DNA of 13,731 nucleotides from Clostridia bacterium. Its GTDB lineage: Bacteria > Bacillota > Clostridia > Christensenellales > DTU072. The notes below the pieces were generated by a model, which saw only the letters and a program-made list of their open reading frames with translations, ran no database searches and was not told where the DNA came from. Position numbers and translations under genes: made by a program. The stretch is from NCBI GenBank assembly GCA_028699795.1, contig JAQVTZ010000024.1, positions 1-13,731 on the forward strand, given 5' to 3'. Positions 1 to 5,738 of this stretch are shown here, piece after piece (position 1 is the first letter of the stretch; every line of letters starts with the position of its first letter).

Positions 1-1
1 C

Positions 2-613
2 ATTGTTGCAGAGCGACAAACAGCGGGAAGGGGCAGACAGGGGAAATCCTTTTTCTCGATGTGTAAAGGCGCCATTTATATGACGGCAGTTTTTGCCATG
101 ACACGGGAAGACCCCGCCCGAGCGACCATCGCCGCCGCCGTTGCCGTCGCAAAAGCAATCGAAGACGCCGAACAATTGTATCCGCGCATCAAGTGGGTAA
201 ACGATTTATTCTATCACGGCAAAAAGATAGGCGGTATTCTGTCGGAAGCCGTCGACGGACATATTATAATCGGTATCGGCATCAACACCAATGCGGAAGC
301 GGAAGAGTTCCCAACGGAATTACAAGCCATTGTGGGAGGGATTCCGCTCAAGACCCCCCGAGAAAAATTGATTGCCGCCATCTATAATAAGTTATGCGAA
401 TATCTCAACACGGATTATAAAAAAATAATAAAAGAATATCGCGCGCGTTCCCTAATGGACGGGAAAACTGTAATCTATTTGCAGGAAAACAGAGAGATTG
501 CAGCGACCGTACTGGGGATAGACGACAAGGGTAGACTAATAGTTAAAACGGAAGACGGCAAACAAGAGTGTTTGTCTTCGGGTGAAGTGAATATAATCAA
601 TCATCACATTTAA
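2..613 (+). CDS. birA: Biotin-[acetyl-CoA-carboxylase] ligase, 3' part (5' end outside window)
   Basis: Activates biotin with ATP to biotinyl-5'-AMP and transfers it to the acceptor lysine of biotin carboxyl carrier proteins in the cytosol. The reading frame is open from base 2, well upstream of the first ATG (59), and these codons give ERQTAGRGRQGKSFFS, the glycine/arginine-rich biotinyl-AMP loop of the family, so the gene starts left of the window. About 203 codons are visible. Next comes KWVNDL followed by GKKIGGIL, the second hallmark of the catalytic domain, then IGIGINTN. The last 50 or so residues look like the small C-terminal SH3-like BPL_C domain. Whether an N-terminal DNA-binding (repressor) domain exists cannot be seen. 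The stop codon overlaps the stop of convergent mntP by 4 bases. The family assignment is very secure. Confidence 0.95.
   Translation: MVAERQTAGRGRQGKSFFSMCKGAIYMTAVFAMTREDPARATIAAAVAVAKAIEDAEQLYPRIKWVNDLFYHGKKIGGILSEAVDGHIIIGIGINTNAEAEEFPTELQAIVGGIPLKTPREKLIAAIYNKLCEYLNTDYKKIIKEYRARSLMDGKTVIYLQENREIAATVLGIDDKGRLIVKTEDGKQECLSSGEVNIINHHI
545..579 (-). terminator. Possible terminator of the mntP transcript, inside birA
   Basis: On the minus strand, 31 bases beyond the mntP stop, GAAGAC (551-556 on +) can pair with GTCTTC (574-579) and AAACA (560-564) with TGTTT (569-573), around the loop AGAG. This makes an 11-pair stem with one 3-base bulge. On the minus strand it is followed by CG and then TTTT (545-548). 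The U-run is short, so termination may be partial. The element lies wholly within the C-terminal codons of birA. Confidence 0.45.
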
Positions 614-1182
614 AAATTGATAACGCCCAAATGTTGCAAAAGTATTTTAATTCCGATAAAAACCAACACAAGCCCGCCCGCAAATTGGGCTTTCTTTTTA
701 AATTTTGCTCCGAATTTATTGCCGATGATAACCCCTAAAAAGCATATTGCAAAGGTCACCGCGCCGATAATCGACACCGACATCCAAATGGACGCGCCCA
801 AAAAGGCAAAGGTAAATCCTACCGCAAGGGCGTCGATACTGGTTGCTACCGCCATTACCAACAACTCTTTGACATTAAGTTGGCAGCTTAATTCCTTTTT
901 GTCTTCGTTTTTGTCGAACACATCGGCTATCATTTTGCCGCCGATGATCAGCAACAAGGCAAACGCAACCCAATGCGCAAACTGGTCGATATACTGTTCG
1001 AATTGTCGGCCCAACAACCATCCCAATATCGGCATCGCTGCTTGAAACAACCCGAACAGGCCCGCAATAATAAACGCATGCTTATAATTGATTTTTCGCA
1101 TGCATAAGCCTCTGCATAATGATACCGCAAACGCGTCCATGGCAAGACTTACAGCAATCAAAAATACTTCCGTTACTCCCAA
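610..1182 (-). CDS. mntP: Manganese efflux pump MntP
   Basis: A six-helix inner-membrane exporter that removes excess Mn(II) from the cytosol. The 190-residue length is normal for the family. It is built as two similar halves, each opening with the family motif: AMDAFAVSL (residues 14-22, Asp16) and TSIDALAVGF (114-123, Asp117). A hydrophilic lysine/aspartate linker (about 88-105) lies between them. Glycine-rich helices (for example FIIAGLFGLFQAAMPILG) complete the pattern. The start is TTG at 1182, chosen because AAGGAG lies 7 bases upstream and the first in-frame ATG (Met15) would remove the first half of helix 1. It follows the phosphoesterase gene by 33 bases, with no promoter in the gap, so it is probably cotranscribed. 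No yybP-ykoY manganese riboswitch can fit immediately upstream. Any metal control would act at an upstream promoter. Confidence 0.95.
   Translation of the reverse strand: MGVTEVFLIAVSLAMDAFAVSLCRGLCMRKINYKHAFIIAGLFGLFQAAMPILGWLLGRQFEQYIDQFAHWVAFALLLIIGGKMIADVFDKNEDKKELSCQLNVKELLVMAVATSIDALAVGFTFAFLGASIWMSVSIIGAVTFAICFLGVIIGNKFGAKFKKKAQFAGGLVLVFIGIKILLQHLGVINF
670..700 (+). terminator. Probable terminator of the birA transcript, inside mntP
   Basis: About 57 bases past the birA stop, AAGCCC (670-675) can pair with GGGCTT (687-692). Alternatively GCCC (676-679) pairs with GGGC (687-690). Either is followed directly by TTTCTTTTT. The shape is that of an intrinsic terminator for rightward transcription. 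It sits in the C-terminal codons of the opposing mntP gene. The stem is short (6 pairs), which limits confidence. Confidence 0.5.
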
Positions 1183-1215
1183 AAAAGGCTCCTTATTTTA
1201 TTATATCTGTCCGTC

Positions 1216-3060
1216 TTATTTGACATACCATGAAGCGGTCGGGATATCAAAAATAATATTGTTATCGGGAGGATCGTCGTCGAACAATGCGCCTTTGCCT
1301 ACCGTGCCAAATACGAGTTCGTCCAGCATTTTACCAAAAAGCAACGCGCCCTTTTCTGCTGAAATATATTCTAGCGGTGTAAGTTCCATAATTTCTATTT
1401 CTAACATCTCCAATAAATCGACCGCGGATTGAGAGCTCATGCCGATCAGCATTGAAAGCATATCGTTTTCCCTTACGATTTCTAAAGAAGAAATGATCCC
1501 CGCGATAAAGTCGTTATCGACTATATCCAGCTCGCCTCTCGTAAACAAATCTTCCATGGCGGGCATCAGGTCAATCTCTGCGACATCGGGATTTAATTCG
1601 TGTATTTTTGCAAAAATATCGAAGTCTGCAAGCGTATAGAATACCGAGTAAAGACCGTAGCGGAACAAAACACCTTCTGTCGAATCTATGGTAATATTCT
1701 CATCTCCTTTGTAGTTGGCGGCGAAACAACCCGCAAGCACGAGATCCATAATATGCGCGTAATCACTATCGGGAATGGTGATACCATAATTCTCGCATAT
1801 CCATTGCAACGAAGGTTGTCCTGCCGCCTCGTCCCTCTTGTAGATGGGCATATGGGCAAAATCATATAATAATTGTATAATGTCTTCTTTTAATTCGATT
1901 ACATCGCTATCGGTCTTGTCCAATCCAAACATTTTTAATATACTCGGTAACATACCGGGCAACATATCGTTGAAAAAAGCATCCCCAAAATCTACCGAAA
2001 GATAGTCGCTCGCATATTTTTGGAAATCTGTCAATATTTTTTGTCTTTCTGCAGAAGAAATATAAGGAGGTATGTAATCTGGATTGATGTAATCCAAAAA
2101 TTCGGTTGTAATTTCCATTTTGTCTTTGAAACAGCCTACGGTTTTGATAGGACAAGGATAATTGGCAAGCGCGGCGGTTTCGATATCGTAAAGCGTACCG
2201 TTCTCATTGGAATACGAAGAGATATCGTTGCAATGCACATGGCCGGTAAAGACATAATTCATTCCCGCATCAATCATCGCGTCGCGGTACTCTTCGGCAA
2301 GACGAACCTTGACATCGTCTATTTCTATTTGGGAGACAAACTCTCCATAATGGTCCAAAATGGGGAAATGTATCATGCCGAGCGGCACTCTGCCGTTCTG
2401 CACACATTTTTGGGTTTCGGTGCTTACCCAGTCAATCAACCTACGGCTGGCGTCATCGGAATCATTGCTATAATAGGCATCTATCGCAACCAATGCGTAA
2501 TCCTCGTTGAGATTGACAACATAAGAACCTGTTTCTTCATCTCTTACAAGGGCTTGATTGTAGCCGAAATCCTCATAAATTTCTATAAATTCTTCTAAAT
2601 TTGTACCGGGGATGCTTGTCTCGACACCCGTGGCAAAAGTGCGTGAGTATCCGCTACCCGTGTCATGATTGCCGGGGATGACATACACCTCGATCCCTGC
2701 ATCCTGTACTCTTTTTAATTGACTTGCAATCAGCAAATGCTGATCGCGCGCCCGTATGTCGGCGAGGTCGCCGCTAACCAGCAGAGCATCGGGTTTTTCT
2801 TTTATAATGACATCTAATGCGGATTTATAGATACATTCGGACAAATGTACCATTTTCCCCATTTTATCCGTATCATATTCTTTATACGCTTCACTGTTGA
2901 TATCCCCTATTTGTTCTTCCAAAAATACATGCGTATCCGTAATAATCATAAAAGTATAATCGGGCTTATTCTGTATTTTTAGAACAATACCGGATACAAC
3001 GGATGCTGCAATCGCAAAAACAATTACAACAACGAGAACCGTTTTAAGAATCTTTTTCAT
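1216..3060 (-). CDS. Membrane-anchored metallophosphoesterase with long C-terminal region
   Basis: A 614-residue calcineurin-like phosphoesterase. Residues 4-27 form one hydrophobic segment behind MKK. It has no lipobox cysteine, so it is a signal anchor or uncleaved signal, and the enzyme should face outside the cell. The dinuclear-metal motifs appear in order: DTH (42-44), SGDL (96-99), GNHD (130-133), H231 in MIHFP, and GHVH (273-276). The catalytic domain ends near residue 320. The remaining 290 or so residues are acidic and mostly helical-looking, and I recognise no domain in them. The substrate (nucleotide, phosphodiester or phosphoprotein) cannot be inferred. AGGAGG lies 5 bases before the ATG, and a strong promoter lies at 3097-3125. 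The gene is 76 bases after the ABC permease and 33 bases before mntP. The family is certain; the role is unknown. Confidence 0.9.
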   Translation of the reverse strand: MKKILKTVLVVVIVFAIAASVVSGIVLKIQNKPDYTFMIITDTHVFLEEQIGDINSEAYKEYDTDKMGKMVHLSECIYKSALDVIIKEKPDALLVSGDLADIRARDQHLLIASQLKRVQDAGIEVYVIPGNHDTGSGYSRTFATGVETSIPGTNLEEFIEIYEDFGYNQALVRDEETGSYVVNLNEDYALVAIDAYYSNDSDDASRRLIDWVSTETQKCVQNGRVPLGMIHFPILDHYGEFVSQIEIDDVKVRLAEEYRDAMIDAGMNYVFTGHVHCNDISSYSNENGTLYDIETAALANYPCPIKTVGCFKDKMEITTEFLDYINPDYIPPYISSAERQKILTDFQKYASDYLSVDFGDAFFNDMLPGMLPSILKMFGLDKTDSDVIELKEDIIQLLYDFAHMPIYKRDEAAGQPSLQWICENYGITIPDSDYAHIMDLVLAGCFAANYKGDENITIDSTEGVLFRYGLYSVFYTLADFDIFAKIHELNPDVAEIDLMPAMEDLFTRGELDIVDNDFIAGIISSLEIVRENDMLSMLIGMSSQSAVDLLEMLEIEIMELTPLEYISAEKGALLFGKMLDELVFGTVGKGALFDDDPPDNNIIFDIPTASWYVK

Positions 3061-3096
3061 TTTTTCCTCCTAATTTTCCTACAAAAAACGCTTTGA

Positions 3097-3125
3097 ATTA
3101 TAGCACAAACAGCTATATTATTCAA
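3097..3125 (-). promoter_or_regulatory. Sigma-A-type promoter of the phosphoesterase-mntP unit
   Basis: Read on the minus strand, TTGAAT (3120-3125) is followed after exactly 17 bases by TATAAT (3097-3102), with an extended -10 (TGTGC directly before TATAAT). The ATG is 37 bases downstream of the -10, preceded by AGGAGG. An inverted repeat, TATAGC (3099-3104) and GCTATA (3112-3117) with a 7-base gap, overlaps the -10 and spacer and could be a regulator site. Confidence 0.75.
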
Positions 3126-3136
3126 TAGAATGTCAC

Positions 3137-3994
3137 TTAATTCTTCTTTTTGCGCGAAATGTTCCATATCGCAAGGCCGTAGAATAAAATTGCGGTCGCA
3201 ATAAGGATGACGATACTAAGCCAAACGGGTACAGTGTAATCGCCGAAAGCGAATGTTACCCCCATTTCGGATTGGAAGTTTACAAGATATTCTGCGGGGA
3301 TATCCGCAAAAGCCGACTGTATGGGCGCATCCATAATAACTTGTCTAAAGAGCGACGCCGCATAAGAAGGTGGAAATACCTTGACGATATATTGTACCGC
3401 TTTCGGCAACATACCCACGGGCAAATAAATCCCCGTAAGAAATCCAATCAGCGTCCCGATAATCGTACTTGCGGTCGAAAAAGCGTTGGAACTACTGAAA
3501 AACGACACCAAAAAGAACAACACGGAAGTGTTGGTGAGCGTCGTTAAAACCACCAATCCCAATACTTTCATGAAAGCCGAAAAACCGAGCAGTTTGCCGC
3601 CGTAGGCAAGAATATAAATTTCGGAAAGCACGAGGGTGACCAGTGTCATGATGATGCCAATCAATACCGCGCTTAACAAATAACCGCCCATAATTTCATA
3701 TTTTTTGGCGGGAGATACATAAAAATCTTTGTATATCTTGCGTGTTTTGTCCTCTACCATAATCCCGAACGCGCCCATTGTGGCGGTAACTGAGGTTACG
3801 GCAAGCATTCCCGCGCAAATCCAGCTGTCCATGATAAATCTTGCGTTATCTAAATCTTTGATGCCTGCCGTCCAAACATCTCCCAAAAAAAGCGCGTATA
3901 AAGCAAATATAATCATCACGGACAGCAACGAGAAAAAGACCGCGCTTCTATCCTTAAAAAACACTTTCAGATTGCGAACAGTAAAAGGTATCAT
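3137..3994 (-). CDS. ABC-2 type (DrrB-like) transporter permease
   Basis: A 285-residue membrane subunit of an ABC exporter. Predicted helices lie roughly at 18-38, 57-80, 104-129, 143-166, 174-195 and 257-277, the usual six of the ABC-2 family. The cytoplasmic loop with EDKTRKIYKDFYVSPAKKYE (81-100) is the family's coupling region. The C-terminus is the basic RKKKN. The start ATG overlaps the ATPase stop in an ATGA arrangement (3991-3994), and an AAAGGAG site lies inside the ATPase's last codons, so the two subunits are translationally coupled. The pair probably forms a homodimeric exporter complex. Relatives move drugs, antimicrobial peptides or lipids, but the substrate cannot be read from the sequence. 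No clear terminator follows, so some read-through into the phosphoesterase is possible. Confidence 0.92.
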   Translation of the reverse strand: MIPFTVRNLKVFFKDRSAVFFSLLSVMIIFALYALFLGDVWTAGIKDLDNARFIMDSWICAGMLAVTSVTATMGAFGIMVEDKTRKIYKDFYVSPAKKYEIMGGYLLSAVLIGIIMTLVTLVLSEIYILAYGGKLLGFSAFMKVLGLVVLTTLTNTSVLFFLVSFFSSSNAFSTASTIIGTLIGFLTGIYLPVGMLPKAVQYIVKVFPPSYAASLFRQVIMDAPIQSAFADIPAEYLVNFQSEMGVTFAFGDYTVPVWLSIVILIATAILFYGLAIWNISRKKKN

Positions 3995-4908
3995 TCTCTC
4001 AGCTCCTTTCCCGTGATGCCGATAAAAGCGTCGTCCATGGTTCCGTTAAGCACTTCAAAATTGTCGATGAGCTTTTCGCACTTTTTGATAATCGGAATTG
4101 CCTCCACCGTTTTGTCTATTTTTACCGTTGCCATGCGATGGCTTGCCGTATATGATAGTTTTGCCTCTTTAAGCATAGACAATATCGCTGTTTCGTTTGC
4201 GGCAGGGAAAGACAACTTCAGTTTGTCCGACGCATAACGCTCCTTCAGTTCGACGGGAGTCCCCTTTGCGGCGATTTTTCCGTTGTCGAGTATCACGACA
4301 TAATCGGCGCCCGCGGCTTCCTCCATATAATGCGTGGTCATAAACACGGTCATGCCCGTTTGCTTTTGCAGCTTGCTGATGGTCTCCCATACATTTTTCC
4401 TTGTTTGCGGGTCTAATCCCGTGGTCGGCTCGTCCAAAAAAAGAATTTTGGGTGCATTCATAAGCGCTCTTGAGATATCTGTTCTCCGTCTTTGTCCGCC
4501 CGACAGTTTGCCGTAAGGCCTCTTGAGAAGTTCGGTAACTCCCGCAGCCGCAGCCGCATTTTGTACTGCTTTGCCCAGTTTTTCTCCCTTTATCCCGTAT
4601 AGGCCGCCTCTTGCAAATAAGTTTTCCTCTACGGTAAGCAAATTGTCCAATACGCCGTCTTGAAATACGGTGCCTATCGTGCCTCTTATTTTCTCGTCGT
4701 CTTTGCCGAGCGTAAAACCGTTAATAACAGCCTCCCCATTGTCGGGCTGAAGAAAAGTGCACAGCATATCGATCGTGGTGGACTTTCCCGCACCGTTCGG
4801 TCCCAAAAAAGCAAACAGAGTCCCTCTTTCGACATAAAAACTAATCTTGTCTACCGCTTTAATTGCGCCATAGCTCTTACTTAAGTTATTTACTTCGATT
4901 ATATTCAT
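3991..4908 (-). CDS. ABC transporter ATP-binding protein (DrrA-like)
   Basis: The ATPase that powers the adjacent ABC-2 permease. All nucleotide-binding motifs are intact: Walker A GPNGAGKST (36-44), Q-loop Gln83, signature LSGGQRRR (135-142), Walker B ILFLDE (155-160), D-loop GLD (164-166) and switch His193 in TTHYMEEA. The remaining residues, about 225-305, form the C-terminal extension common in DrrA/CcmA-type exporters. The 305-residue length is typical. The start is ATG at 4908 with GGAG 8 bases upstream. It is the first gene of the leftward ATPase-permease operon. Its promoter region shares a 7-base half-site with the inverted repeat of the divergent operon. Likely roles are export of a drug, peptide or lipid; which one is not shown. 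Confidence 0.95.
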   Translation of the reverse strand: MNIIEVNNLSKSYGAIKAVDKISFYVERGTLFAFLGPNGAGKSTTIDMLCTFLQPDNGEAVINGFTLGKDDEKIRGTIGTVFQDGVLDNLLTVEENLFARGGLYGIKGEKLGKAVQNAAAAAGVTELLKRPYGKLSGGQRRRTDISRALMNAPKILFLDEPTTGLDPQTRKNVWETISKLQKQTGMTVFMTTHYMEEAAGADYVVILDNGKIAAKGTPVELKERYASDKLKLSFPAANETAILSMLKEAKLSYTASHRMATVKIDKTVEAIPIIKKCEKLIDNFEVLNGTMDDAFIGITGKELRE

Positions 4909-4950
4909 AAACTTTGCTCCGTAAAAGAAACAGAATATTGTATTGTTACT

Positions 4951-4959
4951 ATTCTAACA
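4951..4959 (-). promoter_or_regulatory. Possible extended -10 promoter of the ABC exporter operon
   Basis: On the minus strand TGTTAGAAT gives a -10-like TAGAAT with the TGn extension, about 40 bases upstream of the ATPase ATG. No good -35 hexamer lies 16-18 bases further up. Extended -10 promoters tolerate this, and activator dependence is also possible. Confidence 0.4.
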
Positions 4960-5013
4960 TATACCGATTTAAGATAAAATGTTTTTTTTGCCTACACCGT
5001 TCTAAAGCCGCTA

Positions 5014-5042
5014 TTGACACACCACTTCATTCACTCTATAAT
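5014..5042 (+). promoter_or_regulatory. Consensus sigma-A promoter of the membrane protein / GH38-like operon
   Basis: TTGACA (5014-5019), a 17-base spacer, and TATAAT (5037-5042): both hexamers match the consensus perfectly. Transcription should start near 5049, only about 24 bases before the ATG at 5073. So strong a promoter usually needs a repressor, and an inverted repeat covers the start site. Confidence 0.9.
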
Positions 5043-5057
5043 TTAAGTATCTTAAAT
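5041..5057. promoter_or_regulatory. Perfect inverted repeat, probable operator
   Basis: ATTTAAG, TAT, CTTAAAT: two 7-base arms with no mismatch around a 3-base centre. It overlaps the last two bases of the -10 box and the predicted transcription start of a consensus promoter. That is where a dimeric repressor would block RNA polymerase. A lone left arm (ATTTAAG, 4967-4973) recurs 74 bases away, in the promoter region of the divergent ABC operon. No regulator gene is in the window, so the protein that binds is unknown. Confidence 0.6.
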
Positions 5058-5072
5058 TTGGGAGGAAATCTT

Positions 5073-5711
5073 ATGCTGTTTGGAGACCCTATAAACAAAG
5101 CCGCCGCGGACCTTGCAAAAAATTCGGTCCGAAGCGTCGCAAACTTTAACTGGACCTTTATCTTTATCCTTGCCGTCGTCGTTTATATTTATGCGACAGA
5201 GGCAAAGAATAAGAACTATAAAGGCATTGTTGCCGGTCTGTCGCTGTACGGCGTGCATTGGCTATACGAAATCGCCAACGCAATTATTTGCCACGCCTCG
5301 GGCTATGCGCTCTGGACGGTTTCGCTAGAATCCACTTCGTTTATTCTGCTCATCGGCGTCAGCTGGGAGCTCTCCATGATGTTTTCAGTTGCGGGGATTG
5401 CGACCTACAAGCTGCTTCCCGCAGACCCCCAAAAGAAAATACTCGGTATCAATAACCGCTGGTTGTTTGCCGTTGGCAACGCCGCCTTTTTTAGTTTGGT
5501 AGAAATCTTCCTTGCCTCAACGCCCGCCTTTCTTTGGGTGTTCAAATGGTGGGGCGCGATACCCGTATTCATTACAACCTATATCCCGTTCTTCCTTGCG
5601 GCATACCTCGTACCCGATGCAAAGCCCAAAACGCAAAAGATCTTTTTGGCAAGCGTATGGGGCCTTGCGGCGCTGTTGCTAATCATACTAATACCATTGG
5701 GAATTATCTAA
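5073..5711 (+). CDS. Unrecognised six-helix membrane protein
   Basis: A 212-residue integral membrane protein that I cannot assign to a family. The start is ATG 5073, not an earlier in-frame codon: GGGAGG lies 7 bases upstream, and the promoter and its start site lie inside the longer frame (from 4914). Hydrophobic helices run roughly at 25-42, 50-72, 84-112, 129-149, 153-180 and 188-211. Polar residues fall inside helices: His62, Glu66 and Asn69 in helix 2, Glu86 and Glu99 in helix 3, Glu144 in helix 4. Such buried acidic and histidine residues suggest ion or substrate binding, or an intramembrane enzyme, not a plain anchor. It is the first gene of an operon with the GH38-like protein 27 bases downstream. 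That pairing hints at a shared carbohydrate or glycolipid task, but this is inference only. Confidence 0.85.
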   Translation: MLFGDPINKAAADLAKNSVRSVANFNWTFIFILAVVVYIYATEAKNKNYKGIVAGLSLYGVHWLYEIANAIICHASGYALWTVSLESTSFILLIGVSWELSMMFSVAGIATYKLLPADPQKKILGINNRWLFAVGNAAFFSLVEIFLASTPAFLWVFKWWGAIPVFITTYIPFFLAAYLVPDAKPKTQKIFLASVWGLAALLLIILIPLGII

Positions 5712-5738
5712 ACGGTCTGTCTTTAAAAAGGAGCTTTT

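Noticed and set aside
617..1045. 142-codon plus-strand frame antisense to mntP
   Set aside because: Mirror frame of a conserved membrane protein, with no ribosome binding site and no domain; the apparent threonine/asparagine/proline-rich composition is the complement of hydrophobic codons.
1183..1215. Manganese riboswitch (yybP-ykoY) upstream of mntP
   Set aside because: Only 33 bases separate mntP from the preceding gene, too short for the aptamer, and no such structure was seen before the phosphoesterase promoter region either.
2020..2598. 192-codon plus-strand frame antisense to the phosphoesterase
   Set aside because: It lies wholly opposite a gene with all catalytic motifs, has no ribosome binding site, and its translation shows no recognisable pattern.
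4914..5072. Upstream extension of the membrane protein frame starting at 4914
   Set aside because: The extension contains the consensus promoter and its predicted start site, and an ideal ribosome binding site precedes the ATG at 5073; the extra residues are basic and low-complexity, as expected of read-through non-coding DNA.
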